From contig NZ_JBLZPK010000012.1 of NCBI RefSeq assembly GCF_049199905.1, positions 9,386 through 73,385 on the forward strand: a DNA stretch of 64,000 nucleotides, in the 5' to 3' direction. The translations under genes and the position numbers were made by a program. The notes beneath the pieces were generated by a model. That model was given only the letters and a program-made list of their open reading frames with translations, ran no database searches and had not been told where the DNA came from. This DNA is from Shinella sp032095155. Lineage in GTDB: Bacteria > Pseudomonadota > Alphaproteobacteria > Rhizobiales > Rhizobiaceae. Position 1 is the stretch's first letter. Every line of letters starts with the position of its first letter. Shown piece by piece: positions 43,180 through 52,971 of this stretch.

Positions 43180-46100
43180 ATGGCCAGAGGCCAAGAGCGT
43201 GGCGTGGAAGACATCGGCAACTCGGAAACCGCTGTTGTCGAAAGAACCGTGGCCGAACGGATCCTCCACCCCGAGGCGGGTTCCAGACCGCCGCCGGAGC
43301 CGAAAGCGGTTGCGGACGGGAAAGGCGACGGCGACCGTCCGTCGTCCGGCTTTGGTTTCCGCCGCACGCCGGGCGGGCCGTGGAACGATCCCGTGCCGGT
43401 ACGGGAGGAACTTTTCGGCATCGAACGGCTTGAGCAGCACGCGGCAACGCTTGCGCTTGCCCAGCCGGTAACGAAGCGGCCGCCGTCCGTCCAATCCCTG
43501 CACAAGCGCCTGAAGAGCAACGCGGCGGTCCTGCTTGCCGCCTATCGTGCCAGCGCCCTGGAGGTGGAGAACGAGCGCGGCGTCGTGCCGGCGGCCGAAT
43601 GGCTGCTGGACAATTACCATCTGGTCGAGGAGCAGATCCGCGAGATCCATGACGACCTGCCGCCCAACTATTACAGGCAGCTGCCAAAACTCGCCGAGGG
43701 GCCTTTCGCCGGATATCCACGCGTCTTCGGCATTGCCTGGGCCTTCGTCGCGCACACCGACAGCCATTTCGATCCAGAGACGCTCGTCCGCTTCATCGCT
43801 GCCTATCAAAAGGTTCAGCCGCTGACGATCGGCGAGTTGTGGGCAGTGGCGATCACCCTGCGCATCGTGCTCGTCGAGAACCTGCGCAGGCTTGCCGACC
43901 AGATCACGGCCGGGCGCCGCATGCGTGCCGAGGCGGATGCGCTGGCCGACCGGCTCTTGGCGAACGAGGGTCGCGGCAGCGCGCTTGAAAAGGTCTCCGC
44001 CGACCCCCTGCCCGAGCTCTTCGCGGCCCAGCTTGCCAAACGGCTGCGCGACCAGGACCCCAGCACGACGCCGGCGCATGGCTGGCTGGAGGCGCGGCTG
44101 GCAAGGCAGGACAGCTCGGTGGATGCCGTGGTGCGGCATGCCCAGCAGCGCCAGGGCGCGTCGAATGTCACGATCAGGAACATCATCACCAGCATGCGGC
44201 TGATCAGCGATGTCGACTGGGCCGATCTTTTTGAAAAGGTCAGCCTCGTCGATGCCCGCCTTTCGGCCGACGGCAGCTTCGCCCGCATGGATTTCGCCAC
44301 GCGCAACCTCTACCGCAGCGCCATCGAAGACCTCGCCCGCGGCTCGGACCTGTCGGAACTCGACATTGCAGGGCAGGCGGTGAAAGCGGCACGGGCGGCA
44401 CCGGTCACGGGCGACACCGCCTCGCAGGCCGAACGTGTCGGCGATCCGGGCTACCATCTGATCGCGGAAGGGCGGCCGGCCTTGGAGCGCACGATCGGGT
44501 TCCGCCCGCCCCGGCATCTGATCGCCGGGCGGCTGGCGGCGCGCACGGGCATTGCCGGTTATGTCGGGGCGATCGGGCTCGTGACGGCGATGCTTCTGGC
44601 CCTTGCGCTATGGCTGCTGTCCATCGCCGGTCTTTCCGCGCCCGGCATGATCGTCTTCGCCGTGCTGGCGCTGCTGCCGGCGAGCGATATCGCGACGGCA
44701 CTCGTCAACCGCTTCGTGAGCTGGAGCCATGGCGCGACCGGCCTGCCGGGGCTGGAACTCGCGCAGGGCGTCCCACCGTCGTCGCGCACGCTCGTCGTCG
44801 TGCCGACGCTCCTGAGCAATCGTGCCGACCTGCTGGAGCAGATCGAGCGGCTGGAAGTTCATCATCTCTCGGGCGCGGGCGGCGACCTGAGCTTCGCTTT
44901 GCTGACCGACGGGAAGGATGCCTCGCAGGAGACCGTCGAGGGCGATGGTGCGCTTCTCGCGCTCGCTGTCGAGGCCATGGCCGACCTCAACCACCGGCAC
45001 GGGCCGGGTCCTTCCGGCGACCGCTTCCTGCTTTTGCACCGCAAGCGCCGGTTCAATGCAGGCGAGAACGTCTGGATGGGCTGGGAGCGAAAGCGCGGCA
45101 AGCTGCACGAGCTCAACCGCCTGCTGCGCGGCGCCACCGACACCAGCTTCATGGCGCTTGGCGGAAAGCCGCCGACGGTGCCGCCGGATGTGCGCTATGT
45201 CATCACCCTCGACGCGGATACAAGACTGCCGCGCGACACGGTCCTGCGGCTGATCGGCAAGATGGCGCACCCCCTCAACCGGCCGCGTTTCGATGCCGGG
45301 CAGCAGCGGGTGGTCGATGGCTATGCGATCATCCAGCCGCGCGTCACCCCGTCGCTTCCCATCGGCCGCGAAGGCTCGCTCTACCAGCGGGTCTTTTCCG
45401 CGCCCGGCGGCATGGATCCCTATGCGGCGGCCGTTTCCGACGTCTATCAGGATCTGTTCGATGAGGGTTCCTATACCGGCAAGGGCATCTATGACGTCGA
45501 TGCCTTCGAGGCGGCGCTGGCCGGGCGCATACCCGAGAATACCCTTCTCAGCCACGACCTTTTCGAGGGTACCTTCGCGCGGGCGGGGCTTGCCTCCGAT
45601 GTCGAGGTGGTCGACGATTTTCCGTCGCGTTACGACGTCGCCGCCCGGCGCCAGCACCGCTGGACGCGCGGTGACTGGCAGCTGCTGCCGTGGATATTCG
45701 GGCGGCGGGCACTTCCCGCCCTCGGCCGCTGGAAGATGCTGGACAATCTGCGCCGCACCCTCATCGCGCCGTCGACATTCATGGCGCTCGTGGCCTGTTG
45801 CGTGATGCCGTTGCAGGCGGGCGTGACCGCGGCGCTGCTGGTCGCGTCCTGCATCGCCCTTCCCGCCTTCCTGCCGGTGGCCTTCGCCATCCTGCCGCGC
45901 CGCAGCGGCCTGCAACTGAGCAGCCATGCCGTCAGGCTTGCCGGCGATATCAAGCTCGCCGCGATGCAGGCGGCGCTCGGCCTGTCCTTCCTGCCCGATC
46001 AGGCCTGGCGCAATTGCGATGCCGTGCTCAGAACCGCCGGCCGGCTGCTGGTGACGCGCAGGAAACTCTTGGAGTGGACGACCGCCGCGACATCTGGAAA

Positions 46101-49100
46101 CCGGAGGCGGCTGACGCTTGCCGGCTTCTACCGTGACATGGCGGGCGGCACCGTCGTCGGGCTGGTCCTCCTGGCCGCTGCCGTCGCGTTTTCACCGGCC
46201 GCCTGGCCTTTGGCGCTGTTGCTGGCACTCCTCTGGTCGGCCGCCCCCGCCGTCGCGCTCTGGGTCAGCCGGTCGCCGACGGCACGGCCGGGCAGGGCGC
46301 TTTCGGATGCCGATGCGGTGGAGCTCCGGCTCGTTGCGCGGCGCACATGGCGGTTCTTCGAAACCTTCGTCACCCCGCTGGAAAACATGCTGCCGCCGGA
46401 CAATTTCCAGGAAACCCCGCTGCCCGCCATCGCCCACCGCACCTCGCCGACCAATATCGGCCTCTATCTTCTCTCGACGGTCGCCGCGCGCGACTTCGGC
46501 TGGGTGGGAACCCTTGAAGCGCTCGAACGGCTGGAAGCGACTTTTTCGACGCTCAAGCGGCTCGACCGGTTCAACGGGCATTTCTTCAACTGGTACGATA
46601 CACGCGATCTGAGAACCCTTGCTCCCCCCTATGTCTCCTCCGTCGACAGCGGCAATCTCGCCGGCCACCTGATCGCGCTGGCGAATGCCTGCGAGGAGTG
46701 GGCCGAGATACCGCCGGCGGAAGACGGCCAGGGTTTCGGCGATACGCTGGCGCTCGCCCGCATGGCCCTTGGTGAGACGGCCGGCAATCCCGGTGCCAGC
46801 CTGGCAGCCATTCTTGACGAGGCGGAAACCCTCGTGCGCGGCCCGCAATCCATCGAGGCCGCAACACCCGCATTGATGCGGCTTCTGGACAAGGCCTTGA
46901 AACTGGCCGAACAGGCAGGACCTACCGATGACGGCACGGCCGCCGATCTGACCTTCTGGATAGGCGCGCTCGCCCGATCCGTCACACAGGCCGCGCGCGA
47001 CCGGCAGGTCTTCCGCGACGATGCCGCCTCCGTGAAAGCCCGGCTTCAGGCGCTTGCGGACACAGCCCGCACCATGGCGCTCGACATGGATTTCGCCTTT
47101 CTGTTCGATCCCGACAGGAAGCTCCTGTCCATCGGCTATTCGCTCGCCGATAACGGGCTCGACCCGAACTGCTACGACCTTCTTGCTTCGGAAGCCCGGC
47201 TTGCGAGCTTCTTCGCCATCGCAAAGGGCGATGTCAGCACGCGCCATTGGTTCCGCCTCGGCCGGGCGGCGACGCCGCTCGGCAGCGGCTCGGCGCTGAT
47301 CTCCTGGTCGGGCTCGATGTTCGAATATCTCATGCCGTCGCTCGTGATGCGCGCACCGGCGGGAAGCCTGCTCGACGATACGAACCGGCTGATCGTGGCG
47401 CGGCAGGAGGCCTATGGGCGGTCGCGGCATGTGCCCTGGGGCATATCGGAATCCGCCTTCAATGCGCGCGATATCGAGTTCACCTATCAATATTCCAACT
47501 TCGGCGTGCCGGGGCTCGGCCTCAAGCGCGGGCTGTCGGGCAACATGGTCGTCGCCCCCTATGCCACCGGCTTGGCCGCCATGGTCGATCCCCATGCCGC
47601 GCTCGAAAACTATAGGCATCTCGAATCCCTCGGCGCACGCGGCGTTCACGGCTTCTACGAGGCGCTGGACTTCACCCGCGCCCGCCTGCCCGAAGACGCG
47701 CGCGTCGAGATCATCCGCAGCTACATGGCCCATCACCAGGGCATGACCATCGTCGCTATCGCCGTCCTCCTGCAGGACGGGCGCATGCGGGCGCGGTTCC
47801 ACCGCGAACCCATGATCATGGCCAGCGAACTCCTGCTGTCGGAGCGCATGCCGCGCGACGTGGCGATCGCCCGTCCGCGCGCCGAGGAGGTCAAGGCATC
47901 CGCCGGCATTTCGCTGAACCCGGCGCCGTCGGTGCGCCGGCTGGCGCTGCCCGTTGCCGGCACGCCGGTCACGCATCTCCTGTCCAACGGGCGCTATGCG
48001 GTCATGCTGACGGCCTCGGGCGGTGGCTACAGCCGCTGGCGCGATATCGCCGTCACGCGCTGGCGCGAGGATGCGACCCGCGACGATTGCGGCGCCTTCC
48101 TCTTTCTTAGGGACATGCAGACCGGTACGGTCTTCTCGCCCAGCCTCCCGGCGGCGGGCGACAGGGCCGAGGCCTCGGTGGTCTTCGGCGAGGACCACGC
48201 ACAATATATCCGCCATGACGAGACGCTGACGACGGAGATGGATGTCATCGTCTCCGGCGAGGACGACGGCGAGGTGCGCCGCATCTGCCTCACCAACAGC
48301 GGGCGGCGGGCACGCGAGATCGAACTGACCTCCTATGCCGAACTGGTGCTCGCCACCCCGGCCACCGACAACGCGCATCCCGCCTTCGCCAAGATGTTCG
48401 TCGAAACCGAGCATTTGGCCGAATACGGCGCGCTCATCGCCACGCGCCGCCGCCGGGCGCCTTCGGAGGCCGAGATATGGGCCGCCCACTTTGCCGTGGT
48501 CGAGGGCGATGCGATCGCCGATCCGCAATACGAATCCGATCGTGCCCGTTTCCTTGGGCGCGGCCGCACTATCGCCACCGCCGCCGCTATCCATGACGGG
48601 CAGGCGCTATCCAACACCGCGGGAACCGTGCTCGATCCGATCTTCGCGCTACGCCGCAGCGTGCGGGTGCTTCCCGGCAAGGTGGCGCGCATCGCCTTCT
48701 GGACGGTCGTCGCGCGGTCGCGGGAGGAGCTTATCGAACGCATCGACAAGCATCACGACAGGAGTGCTTTCGAGCGGGCGAAGACGCTCGCCTGGACCCA
48801 GGCCCAGGTGCAGCTTCACCATCTCGACATGGATCTAGAGGAGGCGGCGGACTTCCAGCGCCTTGCCGCGCCGATCCTCTATGCCGACGCGCGCTTCCGC
48901 CCCGCCTCGGATGCCATCCTCGCCGGTGCCGGGCCGCAGTCGGGCCTGTGGCCCTACGGCATTTCCGGCGACCTGCCGATCGTGCTCCTGCGCATCGAGG
49001 ATACCGAAGATCTTCCGCAGTTGCGCCAGATGCTGCGTGCGCATGAATACTGGCGCATCAAGCGGCTGGCCGTCGATCTGGTGATTGTCAACGAACGCGC

Positions 49101-51801
49101 CGCCTCCTATGTGCAGGATCTGCAGAACGCCGTCGAAGCCGCCGTGCGCTCCAGCCAGTCCCGCCCGCGTTTTGGCGACATGCCGGCGCAGGGCGCGGTG
49201 CATGTGCTGCGCGCCGATTTCCTGAACCAGGAGACGAAAAACCTCCTGAACGCCACCGCGCGCGTCGTGCTGTCCGCCCATCGCGGCCTCATCGCCGATC
49301 AGCTGGCGCGTCTTTCCGCCGGCATCGAGCGCTTGGCTCCTCTGCCTCCGTGCTTTCCGTCGAAGCCCCCGGCCGAGATGGTCGCGCAGCCGGAAGACCT
49401 GGAGTTCTTCAATGGGCTGGGAGGCTTCGACAGGAATGGCACGGAATATGTGACCGTGCTGGAAAACGGCGCGACGACCCCGATGCCCTGGATCAACGTC
49501 ATCGCCAATCCCGCCTTCGGTTTCCAGGTGTCGGCGGACGGCAGCGCCTATAGCTGGGCGGAAAACAGCCGCGAGAACCAGATCACCCAATGGTCCAACG
49601 ACCCGGTCGGTGACCCCTCCGGCGAGGCGCTGTACATCCGCGACGAGGAGACGCTGGAGCTCTGGAGCCCGACGGCTCAGCCGATTCGGGACAACGGACG
49701 GTATGTGGCGCGCCACGGCTTCGGCTACAGCCGCTTCGGGCATCGGGCGCATGGGATCGAAAGCGAATTGCTCTCCTATGTGCCGCTTGCCGATCCGATC
49801 CGCATTTCGCGGTTGACGCTGACCAACCATTCGTCGCGGCCGCGCCGGCTGTCGGTCACGAGCTATGCCGAGTGGGTCCTCGGCACCCTGCGCGGTGCAA
49901 ACGCGCCGTTCATCGCCACATCCCTCGATGCCGGGACGGGCGCGATCTTCACCCGCAATCGGTCGGCCATGGGTTTCCCCGGCCGCGTCGCCTTCGCCGA
50001 TCTCGGCGGCCGTCAGACCGCATGGACCGGCGACCGCACGGAGTTCCTCGGGCGGGGCGGGAGCTCAGCGCGACCGGCGGCGCTTACAAGAAGAATGCCG
50101 CTCGGCGCTAAGGTCGGCGCGGGTCTCGATCCGTGCGCCGCATTGCAATGCACGATCGAGCTCGACCCGGGCGAAAGCATCGAGCTTGTCTCCTTCCTTG
50201 GTGAGGCCGCTTCGGCCGAGGTGGCCGGCGCGCTGATCACCCGCTACCGCGCCGCCGATCTCGATGCGGTTCTTACCGACGTGACCGGGCATTGGCAGAC
50301 GCTGTTGCAGACCGTGCAGGTCAGGACGCCGGACCGGGCGATGGATATCATGCTGAACGGCTGGCTGCTTTACCAGACGCTCGCCTGCCGCATCTGGGCG
50401 CGCTCGGCCTTTTACCAGGCCAGCGGCGCCTATGGCTTCCGCGATCAGTTGCAGGACGGCATGGCTTTGGCCTTCGCCCGGCCGGAGGAGACGCGGGGGC
50501 ACATTCTGCGCGCCGCCGGGCGGCAGTTTGCCGAAGGCGACATGCAGCATTGGTGGCTGCCCCATTCCGGCGCGGGCGTGCGCACCCGGATTTCCGACGA
50601 CCGCGTGTGGCTCGCCTTCGCCACCGCGACCTATATCGGAACGGCTGGCGACGCGCCGATCCTCGATGAAGCCATCCCGTTCCTGGATGGGCCGGTCCTC
50701 GCCGAGGGAGAACACGATGCCTTCTTCCAGCCGACGCCCTCCGGCGAGACGGCCTCTCTCTTCGAGCATTGCGCCCGCGGCCTTGATCAGGCTGTCGCGC
50801 TCACCGGCCGGCATGGCCTGCCCCTGATGGGCACCGGCGACTGGAACGACGGCATGAACCGGGTGGGCGAGGGCGGCGAGGGGGAAAGCGTCTGGCTTGG
50901 TTGGTTGCTTATCCGCGCGATCGACCTGTTCGCGCCGCTTGCGGAGAGCCGCGACCCCGAACGCGCCGCGCGCTGGAAGGCACATGCGCAGACGCTCAAG
51001 GCTTCTATTGAACAGGAAACCTGGGACGGGGCGTGGTACCGGCGCGCCACCTTCGATGACGGCTCATGGCTGGGATCGAAGGACAATGACGAATGCCGGA
51101 TCGACAGCATCGCCCAGTCCTGGGCGGTCCTGTCCGGCGCTGCCGATCCCGCCCGCGCCGCCACCGCCGTGGCATCGCTGGAAACCCACCTGATCCGCAA
51201 GGAGGACGGCCTCGCGCTCCTCTTCACGCCGCCTTTCGATGCGACCCCACGCGATCCGGGCTACATCAAGGGCTATCCGCCGGGCCTGCGTGAGAACGGC
51301 GGCCAGTACAGCCACGCCGCCATGTGGGCGATCCTCGCCTTCGCCCGGCTGGGGGAGGGCGATAAGGCACACGATCTCTTCGCTCTCCTCAACCCAATCA
51401 ACCATGCGGGCACGCCGGAGGCCGCGCTGCGCTACAAGGTCGAACCCTATGTGGTGGCCGCCGACGTCTATTCGGTCGCGCCGCATGTCGGACGCGGCGG
51501 CTGGACATGGTACACGGGCTCCGCCGCCTGGATGTACCGCGCCGGCATCGAGGGCATCCTCGGTCTGCGCCGGGAAGGCGGAGTGCTCGTGATGGAACCC
51601 TGCCTGCCGGCATCATGGCCGCAGGTCAAGGTGATAATCACAATGAGTGATACTCGCTACGAAATCCAAATCGGAAGGGCTTCGGATCGGCCAGACAGCC
51701 CGCCCTCCGCGACGTTGGACGGCGCGCCGTTGCCCTACGCCGGCGGCCTGATACGTTTGCTGCTGGATGGCGGCGACCATGTTCTGGTGGTGATTGAATG
51801 A
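43180..51801 (+). CDS. ndvB: Cyclic beta-1,2-glucan synthase
   Basis: 2873 residues from ATG at 43180 (AAAGGA at 6 bases; ATG at 43174 is two codons earlier). Matches the length of NdvB/ChvB (about 2830). Order: cytoplasmic N-terminal region; membrane segments at about 463-510; GT84 glucosyltransferase with LDADTRLPRD near 677 and RQHRWTRGDWQ near 825; membrane segments at about 867-907 and 987-1032; a glycoamylase-like region, about 1137-1540; and two GH94-type beta-sandwich and phosphorylase regions, with the catalytic GTGDWNDGMN near 2551. It uses UDP-glucose to make, size and cyclise periplasmic glucans needed for osmotic adaptation and host infection. The ndvA/chvA exporter is not in the window. 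Confidence 0.96.
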   Translation: MARGQERGVEDIGNSETAVVERTVAERILHPEAGSRPPPEPKAVADGKGDGDRPSSGFGFRRTPGGPWNDPVPVREELFGIERLEQHAATLALAQPVTKRPPSVQSLHKRLKSNAAVLLAAYRASALEVENERGVVPAAEWLLDNYHLVEEQIREIHDDLPPNYYRQLPKLAEGPFAGYPRVFGIAWAFVAHTDSHFDPETLVRFIAAYQKVQPLTIGELWAVAITLRIVLVENLRRLADQITAGRRMRAEADALADRLLANEGRGSALEKVSADPLPELFAAQLAKRLRDQDPSTTPAHGWLEARLARQDSSVDAVVRHAQQRQGASNVTIRNIITSMRLISDVDWADLFEKVSLVDARLSADGSFARMDFATRNLYRSAIEDLARGSDLSELDIAGQAVKAARAAPVTGDTASQAERVGDPGYHLIAEGRPALERTIGFRPPRHLIAGRLAARTGIAGYVGAIGLVTAMLLALALWLLSIAGLSAPGMIVFAVLALLPASDIATALVNRFVSWSHGATGLPGLELAQGVPPSSRTLVVVPTLLSNRADLLEQIERLEVHHLSGAGGDLSFALLTDGKDASQETVEGDGALLALAVEAMADLNHRHGPGPSGDRFLLLHRKRRFNAGENVWMGWERKRGKLHELNRLLRGATDTSFMALGGKPPTVPPDVRYVITLDADTRLPRDTVLRLIGKMAHPLNRPRFDAGQQRVVDGYAIIQPRVTPSLPIGREGSLYQRVFSAPGGMDPYAAAVSDVYQDLFDEGSYTGKGIYDVDAFEAALAGRIPENTLLSHDLFEGTFARAGLASDVEVVDDFPSRYDVAARRQHRWTRGDWQLLPWIFGRRALPALGRWKMLDNLRRTLIAPSTFMALVACCVMPLQAGVTAALLVASCIALPAFLPVAFAILPRRSGLQLSSHAVRLAGDIKLAAMQAALGLSFLPDQAWRNCDAVLRTAGRLLVTRRKLLEWTTAATSGNRRRLTLAGFYRDMAGGTVVGLVLLAAAVAFSPAAWPLALLLALLWSAAPAVALWVSRSPTARPGRALSDADAVELRLVARRTWRFFETFVTPLENMLPPDNFQETPLPAIAHRTSPTNIGLYLLSTVAARDFGWVGTLEALERLEATFSTLKRLDRFNGHFFNWYDTRDLRTLAPPYVSSVDSGNLAGHLIALANACEEWAEIPPAEDGQGFGDTLALARMALGETAGNPGASLAAILDEAETLVRGPQSIEAATPALMRLLDKALKLAEQAGPTDDGTAADLTFWIGALARSVTQAARDRQVFRDDAASVKARLQALADTARTMALDMDFAFLFDPDRKLLSIGYSLADNGLDPNCYDLLASEARLASFFAIAKGDVSTRHWFRLGRAATPLGSGSALISWSGSMFEYLMPSLVMRAPAGSLLDDTNRLIVARQEAYGRSRHVPWGISESAFNARDIEFTYQYSNFGVPGLGLKRGLSGNMVVAPYATGLAAMVDPHAALENYRHLESLGARGVHGFYEALDFTRARLPEDARVEIIRSYMAHHQGMTIVAIAVLLQDGRMRARFHREPMIMASELLLSERMPRDVAIARPRAEEVKASAGISLNPAPSVRRLALPVAGTPVTHLLSNGRYAVMLTASGGGYSRWRDIAVTRWREDATRDDCGAFLFLRDMQTGTVFSPSLPAAGDRAEASVVFGEDHAQYIRHDETLTTEMDVIVSGEDDGEVRRICLTNSGRRAREIELTSYAELVLATPATDNAHPAFAKMFVETEHLAEYGALIATRRRRAPSEAEIWAAHFAVVEGDAIADPQYESDRARFLGRGRTIATAAAIHDGQALSNTAGTVLDPIFALRRSVRVLPGKVARIAFWTVVARSREELIERIDKHHDRSAFERAKTLAWTQAQVQLHHLDMDLEEAADFQRLAAPILYADARFRPASDAILAGAGPQSGLWPYGISGDLPIVLLRIEDTEDLPQLRQMLRAHEYWRIKRLAVDLVIVNERAASYVQDLQNAVEAAVRSSQSRPRFGDMPAQGAVHVLRADFLNQETKNLLNATARVVLSAHRGLIADQLARLSAGIERLAPLPPCFPSKPPAEMVAQPEDLEFFNGLGGFDRNGTEYVTVLENGATTPMPWINVIANPAFGFQVSADGSAYSWAENSRENQITQWSNDPVGDPSGEALYIRDEETLELWSPTAQPIRDNGRYVARHGFGYSRFGHRAHGIESELLSYVPLADPIRISRLTLTNHSSRPRRLSVTSYAEWVLGTLRGANAPFIATSLDAGTGAIFTRNRSAMGFPGRVAFADLGGRQTAWTGDRTEFLGRGGSSARPAALTRRMPLGAKVGAGLDPCAALQCTIELDPGESIELVSFLGEAASAEVAGALITRYRAADLDAVLTDVTGHWQTLLQTVQVRTPDRAMDIMLNGWLLYQTLACRIWARSAFYQASGAYGFRDQLQDGMALAFARPEETRGHILRAAGRQFAEGDMQHWWLPHSGAGVRTRISDDRVWLAFATATYIGTAGDAPILDEAIPFLDGPVLAEGEHDAFFQPTPSGETASLFEHCARGLDQAVALTGRHGLPLMGTGDWNDGMNRVGEGGEGESVWLGWLLIRAIDLFAPLAESRDPERAARWKAHAQTLKASIEQETWDGAWYRRATFDDGSWLGSKDNDECRIDSIAQSWAVLSGAADPARAATAVASLETHLIRKEDGLALLFTPPFDATPRDPGYIKGYPPGLRENGGQYSHAAMWAILAFARLGEGDKAHDLFALLNPINHAGTPEAALRYKVEPYVVAADVYSVAPHVGRGGWTWYTGSAAWMYRAGIEGILGLRREGGVLVMEPCLPASWPQVKVIITMSDTRYEIQIGRASDRPDSPPSATLDGAPLPYAGGLIRLLLDGGDHVLVVIE

Positions 51802-52079
51802 GGAGACGCTCAATCTCGAAAGTCGCATCGGCCTGGAATTTGCCGAGTTATAACGGGAGTTTGGGTATTCAAATCCGTACAAGAGTATTGAAGATATCTA
51901 CGTGTATAGACTATTTTTGGGGGAGTGCTTCCTATGGGGCACGCCTCTTCCTTGCTACGGATAGAGGAAGGCTGCCGGCATAGGTGACATAACGTTGACA
52001 TGGCATGACTGATCGGTGGTGATGGTGCGGCCAACTTTGTATTGCTGCTTTCCCTTGCGCTACGACAGCCGTAATGACT
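51802..52079. other. Intergenic after ndvB, no gene supported
   Basis: 278 bp with no frame of recognisable coding quality and no clear T-run terminator. It leads into the polymerase relic at 52080. Confidence 0.5.
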
Positions 52080-52351
52080 GTCTCAGAAGACCGGCACGGC
52101 CAATGCATTCCAGTCCTTCTGGTATTTGGGTGCGGTGAAGTTCTTCCTGATCGGCTACCTGCTGGCGCGGCTCTGGTCGAGTGCCAAGGAGGGGCAGGCG
52201 GCGGGCCAGTTCTCGTCTATATGGGCAAGTCCGTCGTGCCGGCGATGCGTCGCGAAGGACTGCGCATTGGCGCCTGGAGCTCTCTGAAGATCGGCGTCGT
52301 GGTGATGACCCCGGCCCTGATCCTGTCTCTTGCCGCGCTCATCCTGCAGTG
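52080..52351 (+). pseudogene. Frameshifted relic of the Wzy-like polymerase 3' end
   Basis: The first ~135 bp translate as TGTANAFQSFWYLGAVKFFL then IGYLLARLWSSAKEGQAAGQ, nearly the same as TGMADAFQSFWYFGAAKFFL...ASAKEGQAAGQ in the gene at 9995-11266 (around 10968-11085). An inserted base after AAGQ shifts the frame; the next frame resumes LVYMGKSVVPAM (intact gene: LVYMLSVVPAM) and then diverges before a stop. There is no start codon or upstream part. It is a duplicated or recombined fragment of a polysaccharide polymerase gene lying about 41 kb from the intact copy. Confidence 0.8.
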
Positions 52352-52893
52352 AGGTCCAGCAGCCTGTCCAGCACGGCTTCGATGTCGTCCAGGAAGCCGG
52401 CCCAAGTGCCGTCCTCATCGATGCCGACAATGCGCAGGAGAAACAGCCCTTCGACTGCCAGAAACGCTACCCTTGCTGCCTGTGCGTCCGCCGACGCCGC
52501 GCCGATCCGCTCGAAGATTCCCAGGTACCACTGGCGCGTCTCCCGCATATTGTCGGGGTCCTGGAGATAGGTACTCATCAGGCCCGCCATCTTGGCGTTC
52601 ATCGCCGGCTGCGAGGCGCGCATGGCACGGATATAGCTGCGGATCAGGTCGGTGGTGCTCGATGTCGCGTCCGTATCCAGCATCGCGTCGAACTGGCTCG
52701 TCCACCGCTCGATCAACGCGCGCACCAGATCATCCTTCGATGCAAAGGAATATTGCACCCCGCCTTTCGATATCCCTCCGGCTCGGGCTAGCGCGTCGAT
52801 CGTAAGCGCCTTGGCGCCTTCGGTGCGGACGATCTCTTCGGCGAGATCCAGCAACTGCTGGCGGGTGATTGTCGGTTTCCGGCCCATTTCCAT
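52339..52893 (-). CDS. TetR-family transcriptional regulator
   Basis: 184 residues from ATG at 52893 (MEMGRKPTITRQQLLDLAEEIV); other in-frame ATGs at 52887, 52914 and 52926 are possible. N-terminal TetR HTH: GAKALTIDALARAGGISKGGVQYSFASKDDLVRALIERW (about 25-63). The C-terminal ligand-binding part is typical in size. It is divergent from the MFS efflux gene; the spacer holds a palindrome. It probably represses that gene until an unknown compound binds (inference). Confidence 0.88.
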   Translation of the reverse strand: MEMGRKPTITRQQLLDLAEEIVRTEGAKALTIDALARAGGISKGGVQYSFASKDDLVRALIERWTSQFDAMLDTDATSSTTDLIRSYIRAMRASQPAMNAKMAGLMSTYLQDPDNMRETRQWYLGIFERIGAASADAQAARVAFLAVEGLFLLRIVGIDEDGTWAGFLDDIEAVLDRLLDLTAG

Positions 52894-52918
52894 CCGATCG
52901 CATAGGATTTTCATATTG

Positions 52919-52938
52919 AAATCCATACGTATGTATTT
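52919..52938. promoter_or_regulatory. Candidate TetR operator
   Basis: A near-palindrome with a perfect 10-bp core CATACGTATG (52924-52933) and flanks AAATC/TATTT. It lies between the divergent tetR and MFS genes, 34 bp before the MFS ATG, where a TetR-type operator is expected. Confidence 0.55.
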
Positions 52939-52971
52939 ATATCGGTGTCTGCAATGTATTTCAGGTGAGCC

